37,686 nt of DNA from an uncultured Pseudorhodobacter sp. Lineage in GTDB: Bacteria > Pseudomonadota > Alphaproteobacteria > Rhodobacterales > Rhodobacteraceae. The notes under the pieces were generated by a model. That model was not told the origin of the DNA. It worked only from the letters and a program-made list of their open reading frames with translations, and made no database searches. The first letter of the stretch is position 1, and every line of letters begins with the position of its first letter. Where the stretch lies: contig CAMFLG010000002.1 of NCBI GenBank assembly GCA_945957495.1, positions 1 to 37,686 of the forward strand, in the 5' to 3' direction. This document shows, piece by piece, positions 11,214 through 19,285 of this stretch. The position numbers and the translations under genes are program-made.

Positions 11214-12253
11214 TGACAGGCCGCCGCCTTGCCGCGCTTGTGGTGACCTATAACCGGGCGGATCAGATTGCACGCACGGTGACCGCACTTTTGGCCAGTG
11301 ACATCGACCATCTGCTGGTGGTCGATAATGCGTCCGACGATGGCAGCACCGATTTTCTGACCGGCATAAAGGATCCGCGTCTGAACCTGCTGCGGTTGAC
11401 GGAAAACCGCGGTGGTGCGGGTGGCTTCGAGGCCGGGCTGCGCCATTTAACCGCTAGGTTCGATCCGGATTGGTGCGTGGTGATGGATGACGACGCCCGC
11501 CCCGCGCCAGATTGCATCGCGCGGTTTCGCGCCGAACTGTCCAGCCATACCGCCGCGGGATGGGAGGCGCTGGCCGCCGGGGTGTTCTACCCCGATGGGG
11601 CAATCTGCGAGATGAACCGTCCGTCACGCAACCCGTTCTGGGATCTTCGCAGCTTTGTGCGCACCCTCCTGGGCGGCGGACGTGCGGGGTTTCATCTGGG
11701 CGATACGGCCTATGACAGTTCTGACCCGATCCTGGTTCACAACGCCTCTTTCGTCGGGTTGTTCCTGTCACGAAAAGCGATTGCGCGGGCAGGCTATCCC
11801 GAAGGCGGGTTGTTCATCTATGGCGATGATCTGATCTATACGCTGGCCCTGACGAAAGCCGGGGGCAAGATCGGCTTCCTGCCCTGGCTGCGCTTTGAAC
11901 ACGACTGTTCGACCTTTCACCAAAAACAAAGCCAACCCGCTGTCTCAGGGGCTGTCTTGGCGGAAAAGAAAGCAGGGCCGCGCTTGCATCATCCGCTGTG
12001 GAAAGCCTATTACGCCCACCGCAACGGGCTGTTTGCCTATCGGCTGGCGGCAGGGTCGCTGTGGTTCTGGCCGGTGCTGTTGGTGGTGGCGCCGAAATGG
12101 GCGCTGAAGGCGCGCGCATATGGGCCCGATGGCGGTATCTTCCTGCGGCTTTTGGCGCTGGCCTTGCGCGATGCACTGATGGGCCGCCGCAACCGCCCCC
12201 ATGCCGAGATAGTTGCACGCGCGGCAAATCAGCGGCGGGGCGCCCAACCGTGA
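11213..12253 (+). CDS. Family-2 glycosyltransferase, GlfT2-like (probable galactofuranosyltransferase)
   Basis: LAALVVTYNRADQIARTVTALL...VDNASDDGSTDFL...NRGGAGGFEAGL...WCVVMDDDARP. The ATG overlaps the glf TGA (11213). Confidence 0.88.
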
Positions 12254-12335
12254 CCGACCGCAAAGCCAGTTTACATCGCCCCCCCCTCCCCATAGTTTCG
12301 CCCCAAATCTCGGAAGCGTCCGGAAAGATAACAGC

Positions 12336-12980
12336 ATGACGGTCTTTTTATGGCAGCATAAGCTCACCTATGTTTCGGTTCCAAAGGTTGCCTGCACCTC
12401 GCTGAAACACATGTTCTTCGAGGTGGAAAATGGCCATGCCTTCACCGCCTTCAAAACCAATGGCAAAGCCTATCACATCCACCAGTTCTACAAGGGCATC
12501 AACTTTGCCGATCTGCCAACCGATCGGATCGAAGATCATATCCGCATGACGATCGTGCGCGATCCGCTGCGGCGGCTTTTGTCGTGCTATTCCAATCGGG
12601 TGCTGCACCACAAGGAACTGTCCCGCGCCAAGGCCGGGCCAAAACTGCGGGCAGCCGGGCTGAAGCCCGACCCGGATCTGCCACTGTTTCTGGAGCGGCT
12701 GGAGGACTACTGCAATGCAGTGGGCTCGATCGGCCATCACGCCCGGCCGATGGTCGATATCATCGGCCCCGATCCGCGCTATTTCGACCATATCTATCCG
12801 ATTGAGCGGATCGGGGAATTTGCAGAAACCGCCAGCAAGGTTGTCGGCAAGCCACTTGTGGTCCCGCACAAGCAGACCGGCGGCCCCAAACTAAGCCCCT
12901 CAGACCTGACGCCAGCTCAGGTCGCTGGTATCCGTAAATATTACGCTGAAGATTATGATATATGGGGACGGTATTTTTAG
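12336..12980 (+). CDS. Carbohydrate sulfotransferase-like protein (sulfotransferase family 2)
   Basis: LTYVSVPKVACTSLKHMFFE (5'-PSB-like loop) and RMTIVRDPLRRLLSCYSNRV (3'-PB-like). Start chosen at ATG 12336 within ORF 12213..12980. Confidence 0.88.
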   Translation: MTVFLWQHKLTYVSVPKVACTSLKHMFFEVENGHAFTAFKTNGKAYHIHQFYKGINFADLPTDRIEDHIRMTIVRDPLRRLLSCYSNRVLHHKELSRAKAGPKLRAAGLKPDPDLPLFLERLEDYCNAVGSIGHHARPMVDIIGPDPRYFDHIYPIERIGEFAETASKVVGKPLVVPHKQTGGPKLSPSDLTPAQVAGIRKYYAEDYDIWGRYF

Positions 12981-13034
12981 ATGCGCTTTTGAAAGCGTTG
13001 CATGTTACACAAATTCCATCTTCAGAAAGCAGAA

Positions 13035-13069
13035 CGGTATTGGCCCCCAAGTCAGCAGGGCCAATACCG
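13035..13069. terminator. Strong hairpin between convergent genes (bidirectional terminator candidate)
   Basis: Perfect 12-bp arms CGGTATTGGCCC / GGGCCAATACCG with an 11-nt loop, between CDS ending at 12980 (+) and 13083 (-). Confidence 0.7.
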
Positions 13070-13082
13070 GCAAGAATCTCTC

Positions 13083-13331
13083 TCAATGCTTTGTTACAAC
13101 GAACCCGGATTTCTTAAGCGCCAAAACGGCCTTCTTTCCTGCCTTGATTTGGGCGTCGCGCGCAGCCTCCCAAGCGGCTTTCATTTCCTCGGGCGATGCA
13201 TTCGGATTGGAACGATTGAATTCGTACTTCCACACCCCATAACCGACGATCTTGGCAATTTCGCGAAACTCCTTTGCCTCTGCCTCGGTCATTTTCGGTT
13301 CAGATTCGGCGACTTGTGCTTCTTCAGTCAT
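13083..13331 (-). CDS. Small conserved protein of unknown function (paralog of 9499..9759)
   Basis: GVWKYEFNRSNPNASPEEMKAAWEAARDAQIKAGKKAVLALKKSGFVVTKH*. Starts 3 bp after the stop of the upstream sulfotransferase. Confidence 0.8.
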   Translation of the reverse strand: MTEEAQVAESEPKMTEAEAKEFREIAKIVGYGVWKYEFNRSNPNASPEEMKAAWEAARDAQIKAGKKAVLALKKSGFVVTKH

Positions 13332-13334
13332 ATC

Positions 13335-14126
13335 TCACTCCTGTGTATTGGTGCTATCTGCACCGGGAAGAAAAAGTAATGTGGGCAAGTCAGGGATCTT
13401 CTTTTCCAGTTCTGGAATTCCGACAAAGCGCGAATAGCGGTCGCTGGTTCCCTGATTACCTTTTCCACGGATCGCTTCAACCATTTTCGTAGTCGTGCCC
13501 TTTTCCGTCGGTAAATTCAGCCACCTTGTAACGCGCGTCAGAGACTTGATCGCGATTCCTTCATCTTCAGCATAAATCTCTTCAAAAGAGATTGCCATTG
13601 GATTGGCTTTCAGCTTGCGCAGTTTGCGCCAAATCTTGTTCAGTTTTTCGTTGGCTCCCGTCTCGTGTTTGATCAAGGCATCAACATCAAGAGGTTTTAC
13701 GAAGGCTTCGGCATCCTTGCCCTCTTCAAGCACCTTGCTGGGCCCCCAGGACCGTGTGCGCTCCGCGTATTCCATTGACAGAATACGACCCAAAGGGTTC
13801 TGGCGGTAAAGGAAAAGGTGGGCATAGCCTGCGTCGGTCGAAGAGGTCAGCAACGCATCGCTGACCGCCCACGGCACCCGTTCGACGCAGTGCTTGATGT
13901 TGTTTTTCAGTGCGCAAATCTCTTTCATGCCGGCTGCCAGAGCTTTTTCGTCTTTGGCTTTCAGCCATGCCTGGGTCAGATGGCCGTATTCCCGCCGCCC
14001 ATTGAAAGGTTCTTCCTTGAGTTCTGAATGCACAGAGTTCCGGTTTAAATAATTGCTCAGATTCGTTCCGCCGGTGCGCTGCAGCGTCCAGATCAGGAGT
14101 GGTTTTTCAATTCTTGCTTTTACCAT
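13335..14126 (-). CDS. Sulfotransferase-like protein
   Basis: MVKARIEKPLLIWTLQRTGGTNLSNYLNR (PAPS-loop-like) and LFLYRQNPLGRILSMEYAERT. Start trimmed from ORF 13335..14387 to ATG 14126. Confidence 0.8.
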   Translation of the reverse strand: MVKARIEKPLLIWTLQRTGGTNLSNYLNRNSVHSELKEEPFNGRREYGHLTQAWLKAKDEKALAAGMKEICALKNNIKHCVERVPWAVSDALLTSSTDAGYAHLFLYRQNPLGRILSMEYAERTRSWGPSKVLEEGKDAEAFVKPLDVDALIKHETGANEKLNKIWRKLRKLKANPMAISFEEIYAEDEGIAIKSLTRVTRWLNLPTEKGTTTKMVEAIRGKGNQGTSDRYSRFVGIPELEKKIPDLPTLLFLPGADSTNTQE

Positions 14127-14157
14127 GGTAGAAAATCCTGAATATCGGCTCGCCGAG

Positions 14158-14877
14158 CTAAAAAAGAAAGCAGTCAAACTCTGCAACGTCGTCATAGTTG
14201 GCGACCAGCTCTTGATTGCTTTTGTCCTTTTGCTTTCGCAACCCGATCGAAATCGGGTGCGACGGCAAGGGGCGCTCAAAGACCGTGCAGATCGACTTAA
14301 CGCAGGTATCGACCGAATCTGCGATGTCTTCATAGAACAATTCAGCGTAGTCCGCCTTGGCAAAGAAGGTTCGCGCGTAGTCAACATGGTCTCGCTGCTT
14401 GTCCAGAAACGCCCGCACTTCCGACCGGTTCAATACAAGAGGCTCTACTTCAGTTGGGGCTTTATTCTTGCCGAACTCTTGCCATTTGCCGGTCTGGTTG
14501 GCCACCTTATGCGACAGGAACACGTCAAAGGCATTTCGCCGGATCAGGTGAATGACCTTGTCGTTATCGCGGAAATGCGCCCACAGCGGGTCAGCTTTAT
14601 CCACATGATAGTAAAATATCTTTGCCAAAGCCTCCCGCTCTTCGGCCTCGGCGGCTGACACGATCTTCTGCCAAAGCTCAACCGGTTCCGTCGCAACCAG
14701 CGCCAGCACCTCGTCCTTGTTCAGACCCGTCAATTCCTCGATCAGTGCGAAGCTGTCGCCGGTCGGGCGAAAAATTTCCTTTGCGACGAAATTGCGCGGG
14801 AAGCACTTCGAATAAGCAGTCAGAAAATAGTTGGTCCCAGATCGGGCGGATGACAGAAGGATATTTCCCTTGGGCAT
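14158..14877 (-). CDS. Sulfotransferase-like protein (paralog of 24695..25417)
   Basis: MPKGNILLSSARSGTNYFLTAYSK (5'-PSB) and KVIHLIRRNAFDVFLSHKVA. Start trimmed to ATG 14877. Confidence 0.85.
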   Translation of the reverse strand: MPKGNILLSSARSGTNYFLTAYSKCFPRNFVAKEIFRPTGDSFALIEELTGLNKDEVLALVATEPVELWQKIVSAAEAEEREALAKIFYYHVDKADPLWAHFRDNDKVIHLIRRNAFDVFLSHKVANQTGKWQEFGKNKAPTEVEPLVLNRSEVRAFLDKQRDHVDYARTFFAKADYAELFYEDIADSVDTCVKSICTVFERPLPSHPISIGLRKQKDKSNQELVANYDDVAEFDCFLF

Positions 14878-14890
14878 ATTCTTACCTTGG

Positions 14891-16948
14891 CTATTTCTTG
14901 ATGATGTCGGCGCCCATGAGCTTTCCAAAACTCCGAGGATCCAGTGTCGTCAGCAGGCTATCGGCAATGGGCCTGCTCGGCAACGACATGGCCTGTTGTA
15001 TCGAGTCGCCATTGCCGCTTCCGAAGATCTTGGCGATGTTTTCAGCGGTTCTGGCGTGATATTGTGATGCTTTGCTTGATGCAAGCATTGCCGCCATCCG
15101 CTCACGTGATGCCTGCGAGAACAACTTGATCATTTTGTAATGCCGGATCGGCAGCACAAGGTCGGTGTCCCATATCTCGGCCCCCGGATTGGGTGTGCCG
15201 TCATTATAGTGAAGGGTGTGGAAGCCCTGATTGATGTGGCGACCGGCGCGGAACTGGATCAACGGTATCTTCCGCAGGCTGTCGAAAGTGCCATAGGCAT
15301 GATAGCGGGTGTCGAGGCGCCAGGACAGGCCGACGAAATCGCCAAAGGCCCATTTGATCGGCGCATAATTGGCGTAATCGGGCGCGATCTCGGCCTCAAC
15401 CCAGACATGATGGTCAAACAGGCGTTGAAAATCAGTCTCGACCGTTTCGAACGCCTCCGGGCTGGTATCGGGGGCGGGCAACAGGTCAATCAGCAGGGCA
15501 GGCATCGTTTCCTGACCGCGCGCGCGCATGAATCTTGTCAACTCCGGCAGGGTGCTGAAGCCCTGCGGCAGGTCGATGAATTCATCCGCATCCAGCGTGA
15601 GCATCCACTGCCCCTCGGCCAGATAGGCCTTGGCCATCCCCTCCATCCAAAGCCCCTTGGCAGTAAGGAAAGTGCCAACCTTGGGATGGAAGATGAACAC
15701 ATCCGGGTAAGGTAGGCTGTCGGCCAGCGCGGGCGCAGAACCATCATCAACAATGAAGAAATACTTCACGCCCAAGGCTTTGTAATGATCATAAAATGGC
15801 TGCAAAAAGCTGTGGTCGTTCTTCATGCAGGCGACGATGCACACATCGTCCGGCCCGATTTCCAGACTGCCCGCGACAGGGTTCTTGTTGGCCCAAAACA
15901 AGGTGCCAAGGATCTTTTCGGGCGGCACCGCATCCAGCACGGCATGACGACCCTGGACCGCTAGCTTCAGATACTTGTCCCGCAACTTCTGGTTCGGGGC
16001 GTTCTTGAGAAAACAGACGCCCTGATTGAAGGTCGTCATTGCCTCCATCGAGGTGTCTTCACTGACATAAGTGTCGCTTTTGGGGTTGAGTGGCAGGCAG
16101 CGTTCGACCGAGGCAATCTCGATAAGGGGGTTGCTCACGCCAACCTCGGCAAAATAGGTCCGCGAACGTTTCGAGGCAAAGCCATGATTGTCGGCCTGGA
16201 TACGGATCAGTGGCATCTGCGGAAAGCGCAGCATGGCCGAAAGCAGCACATCCATTTCGTCGAACTGGCGCGGCATGAAGTTTTCGTCATAGCCAATGCT
16301 GCGATAAATCCACGTCGGCAGTGTGATCCTGCCGCTGGAGCCGTCGCCCCAATTTCCGGTGAAATGGTGGAACAAGAAGCCCTTGGGATGCGCCGCCATC
16401 AGATCAAGAAGCTGTTCCGTTTCGGCGGCGGTCACAAAGTTGTCGCCATCCAGCGAGGAATAGATTTCGCCGATGGCATAGTTCTTGTGGCGGTTCTTGG
16501 CTTTGCCGAAATGCCAGCCATCCAGTGCGGGCTCGACAATCATCCGCAGATAGCCCGCCTTCAGTTCCTCTGGGAAACTCTGCCGCACCCAGTCATGGGT
16601 TTCGCGATCTTCATCCATGAAGACAATCACGAATTCCACCTCTGCAGCATAGGGACGATTGGCCTCGATATTGGCACCAAGCGTTCCTTTGATGTCATCG
16701 GGACGGTTCATGATCGGGGTACAATAGGACAGCTTTGGTTTGCGCGCCAAAGCATCGGCCAGCCCGGGAATCTGCGTCAATTCTGCCGAATCCGCCGAAA
16801 CGGAGCGCCCCATATAGTGGCCAAAGGCAGCATAATGCTGCCGGGGCGTCATGCCGATCAGGCCCGCGTCCGGATAGGTTGCCCCGTACCAGTCGGCATC
16901 AAAAGCGGTATAATGTTCGATGACATCCAGGGTGCGAAATTCGATCAC
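14891..16948 (-). CDS. Two-domain glycosyltransferase: N-terminal GT-A-like domain plus C-terminal Glyco_tranf_2_4/GT92-like domain (GTG start)
   Basis: LSYCTPIMNRPDDIKGTL...YSSLDGDNFVTAAET...NWGDGSSGRITLP...PRQFDEMD, then VCIVACMKNDHSFLQPFYDHYKALGVKYFFIVDDGS...MLTLDADEFIDLP. Preceded by an FDADWYGATYPDAGLIGMTPRQHYAAFGHYMGR motif. Confidence 0.85.
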   Translation of the reverse strand: MIEFRTLDVIEHYTAFDADWYGATYPDAGLIGMTPRQHYAAFGHYMGRSVSADSAELTQIPGLADALARKPKLSYCTPIMNRPDDIKGTLGANIEANRPYAAEVEFVIVFMDEDRETHDWVRQSFPEELKAGYLRMIVEPALDGWHFGKAKNRHKNYAIGEIYSSLDGDNFVTAAETEQLLDLMAAHPKGFLFHHFTGNWGDGSSGRITLPTWIYRSIGYDENFMPRQFDEMDVLLSAMLRFPQMPLIRIQADNHGFASKRSRTYFAEVGVSNPLIEIASVERCLPLNPKSDTYVSEDTSMEAMTTFNQGVCFLKNAPNQKLRDKYLKLAVQGRHAVLDAVPPEKILGTLFWANKNPVAGSLEIGPDDVCIVACMKNDHSFLQPFYDHYKALGVKYFFIVDDGSAPALADSLPYPDVFIFHPKVGTFLTAKGLWMEGMAKAYLAEGQWMLTLDADEFIDLPQGFSTLPELTRFMRARGQETMPALLIDLLPAPDTSPEAFETVETDFQRLFDHHVWVEAEIAPDYANYAPIKWAFGDFVGLSWRLDTRYHAYGTFDSLRKIPLIQFRAGRHINQGFHTLHYNDGTPNPGAEIWDTDLVLPIRHYKMIKLFSQASRERMAAMLASSKASQYHARTAENIAKIFGSGNGDSIQQAMSLPSRPIADSLLTTLDPRSFGKLMGADIIKK

Positions 16949-17628
16949 GACAAAGACCTCAATGCGCCAAGTTTCTCCTGCAAACGCGCCAAGGACGGCT
17001 CCAGATCATTCATGTCGCACTGTGTGACGCGATCTGGTTGCGCCGCCAGCATCGCACGAAAACATGTTTCGGTGCTGCGCAGGGTGTTCTCACTGTCTTT
17101 CGCTTTCCAACGGGTTTGCTGCACAAAGCGCGCCACTGCCGCAGGACTGGCATCAAACACCGTGACGATATGCAGATCGGCACTGAGATCAAGAATGAAA
17201 CCAAGCCGTTCACGAGCCTGATCCGGGTTCCAGAACATCGCGCTGCAGTGACGCAGGACGCAAGTTTGGCTTTGAGATGCCGGATCGAAACCGGGTGCAA
17301 AGAAACTGCTGGTGAAGGCGGCGGTCAGCCCGGCCAGGAAGCGCTCCGGCAGGATTTCGGCTGCACCAAACCATGGGTGGTTGATCGCCTGAACCGCCAT
17401 ATTGTCGCGGTCGTGGTTGCGCAACATGCTGCCGGGCTGAGTTTTCTTATGGCTGTCGTAAAGGCCAACAAGCCCGGCAAAAGCGGTTGCCTGCACGGGC
17501 AGGCCCAACTGTGAAATCGTGGCGGCTTTCAATGCCTGCCAGTCGATGCCGTCATGACCGAGGAAAAGCACTCCAACCCTGCCAGCGGGTGCGACTGCGC
17601 CATATCTGGCAAGGGGATCTACACTCAT
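16945..17628 (-). CDS. Degenerate sulfotransferase-like protein (probable inactive paralog)
   Basis: NHPWFGAAEILPERFLAGLTAAFTSSFFAP aligns by eye with SHPWYGAELVRPFSYGKSMAEVFAREVLHLP of 26230..27000. The N-terminal loop is VLFLGHDGIDWQAL instead of TYGRSGSTLL. Confidence 0.6.
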   Translation of the reverse strand: MSVDPLARYGAVAPAGRVGVLFLGHDGIDWQALKAATISQLGLPVQATAFAGLVGLYDSHKKTQPGSMLRNHDRDNMAVQAINHPWFGAAEILPERFLAGLTAAFTSSFFAPGFDPASQSQTCVLRHCSAMFWNPDQARERLGFILDLSADLHIVTVFDASPAAVARFVQQTRWKAKDSENTLRSTETCFRAMLAAQPDRVTQCDMNDLEPSLARLQEKLGALRSLS

Positions 17629-18368
17629 GCCGCCCCCTCACTCTGCGCGTTGCCATGCTGTTTCAGAAATGCTGCCACTGCGGTCTGGTCAAAGGCAAGC
17701 CCGAGCAGATCGAAAACCGGGCGCAACTGTTCGGGATCCTGCATATAGGCTTCGTAATGCACGACCGCCGCCGCCGACCCCGCAACGCGCGGCACCACGT
17801 CGGCCAGTTGCGCTTGAGCTGTCCGCAATTGGCCGACTGTGTCCTGCAGGTCGCCCTTCGCCCACCAGCCGCTTTTGGCAGTCGTTTCAGGATCGCGCAG
17901 CGCGACAATGAACTTCGCGCCGGGAAAAAACGCCCGCATGAAAGCGATCTGTTGTTCCAGTGGCACTTGCGGCCGTAAAAAGCGAATTTCCCGAAAACCA
18001 CAATAGTCGATTTCTTCGGGCACAGCCAAAATTCCGGCCGCGAAGGCCTCTGCAAGGTTACGACCCATGCGGTCCAACCCCTCAAATAAGGACGCCGCCA
18101 CAGCATCCTGAGACGGATCGGAGCCTGCCAGAAGAAGGCTGTTCAGGGTGCAGGCGGCCTCGGCCTGCCAAAGCCCAACCAACTGCGCCAAAAGCGCTTC
18201 ATTCTCGCCGTGGATCAGAACGTTCTTTTGCAAATTGAGCAGATGTTGCAATAGAAGGTCGCCGGTCTGCCCACAACCAAGCACAAACACAAAGCCTTTT
18301 CGCGGGCGCGCAAGATGTGGAAAGTAGGCGACGGGCGGCGTCTTCGCCGCGACCCGCAGATCACTCAT
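17625..18368 (-). CDS. Sulfotransferase-like protein with altered PAPS-binding loop
   Basis: KGFVFVLGCGQTGDLLLQHLLN...GENEALLAQL...GFREIRFLRPQ...FMRAFFPGAKFIVALRDPETTAKSGWW parallels 26230..27000. Confidence 0.75.
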   Translation of the reverse strand: MSDLRVAAKTPPVAYFPHLARPRKGFVFVLGCGQTGDLLLQHLLNLQKNVLIHGENEALLAQLVGLWQAEAACTLNSLLLAGSDPSQDAVAASLFEGLDRMGRNLAEAFAAGILAVPEEIDYCGFREIRFLRPQVPLEQQIAFMRAFFPGAKFIVALRDPETTAKSGWWAKGDLQDTVGQLRTAQAQLADVVPRVAGSAAAVVHYEAYMQDPEQLRPVFDLLGLAFDQTAVAAFLKQHGNAQSEGAA

Positions 18369-19016
18369 CTAGCGATCTCCTGCTGCAAGGGTTGCCGCAG
18401 ACCCTGGAGGCGGCATCTTGTCCAAAGCCTGATCGCGCTCACAGATCAACTGCGTCAGCGTCGCCCGATAGCCGGTAAGCAGGGGCGAAAGCCGCGCCAG
18501 CAGAAGCTCGGGATCAAGCCCGGACGGCTCAGGTCGCTGTTTGGCCTCCGCTGCGGCGACACGGGTGCGCAACTTCGCCAGAGTAGCATTTTGCTCCGCA
18601 ATGACATCTTCCTGTTCGCGCACAATCCGCGCCAATTCGGCCAATTCAGCCTGTTTTTCGGCAGAGGGTGCCAGAAACACGATGCCGGTGCGGCTCTCTT
18701 GGCGTGCAAGATTCTCTTGAATTTCAAGCTCCAGTGAGAACCGCTGGCGTTCCTTTTCCTTGAGAGCCTCGCCGAGTTCCGCAATCTGCTTTTTCAGAGC
18801 CGCATTTTGTTGCACCGCCGAAGTCGCCGCGCCATCCGAATTGTGGCTGGCCTCTCCAGCCTGTCTGATCGCGTGATCCCTCTCCCGCTGGATCTGCTCG
18901 ATCCGGCCCGCCTGATCAAGAATGACCCGTTGCAGCGAAGCGAGTTCTGCAAAGCGTTTCTGCAGTTCTGCGGCATCATCGTTTGCTGCAGCCTTACCTG
19001 TATTACGCCGTTTCAT
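18369..19016 (-). CDS. Coiled-coil protein of unknown function
   Basis: Heptad-rich and Glu/Arg/Gln-rich (RIEQIQRERDHAIRQAGE..., AALKKQIAELGEALKEKERQRFSLELEIQENLARQE...). Its stop directly abuts the start of the downstream sulfotransferase-like gene. Confidence 0.75.
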   Translation of the reverse strand: MKRRNTGKAAANDDAAELQKRFAELASLQRVILDQAGRIEQIQRERDHAIRQAGEASHNSDGAATSAVQQNAALKKQIAELGEALKEKERQRFSLELEIQENLARQESRTGIVFLAPSAEKQAELAELARIVREQEDVIAEQNATLAKLRTRVAAAEAKQRPEPSGLDPELLLARLSPLLTGYRATLTQLICERDQALDKMPPPGSAATLAAGDR

Positions 19017-19263
19017 ACATCTGCCGTTCGTTCAATGTTATCACGTCGAAAAGTCAGTCTTTATCGTGGCCAAGCATTTTGGGCACCACAACGTCGCGGA
19101 TCGTGTCGCTTGGCAGAAACGCCGCACTCCGCCTCCCTATAGCAAACTCATGTCACTAATCCAGTGTGGTTTGGTCATTCATGCAACGCTGGGTGGCAGA
19201 TGCCACCTTTTAGGTCCTGATCCGCCCAATCCTGATGCAAGAGGACACATCTGCCTGCTTGAT

Positions 19264-19280
19264 GGGCATTGGCCATGCCC
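19264..19280 (-). terminator. Hairpin just 3' of the giant glycosyltransferase stop
   Basis: GGGCAT-TGGCC-ATGCCC inverted repeat directly downstream on the minus strand; no U-tract. Confidence 0.45.
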
Positions 19281-19285
19281 AGCCT

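Noticed and set aside
13335-14387. Full 350-aa version of the sulfotransferase ORF
   Set aside because: The first ~85 aa (MLTTREPSLPRRTTLNCS...) overlap the 3' coding end of the upstream sulfotransferase in another frame and lack homology-like character; the MVKARIEKPLLIWTLQRTGGTN start fits better.
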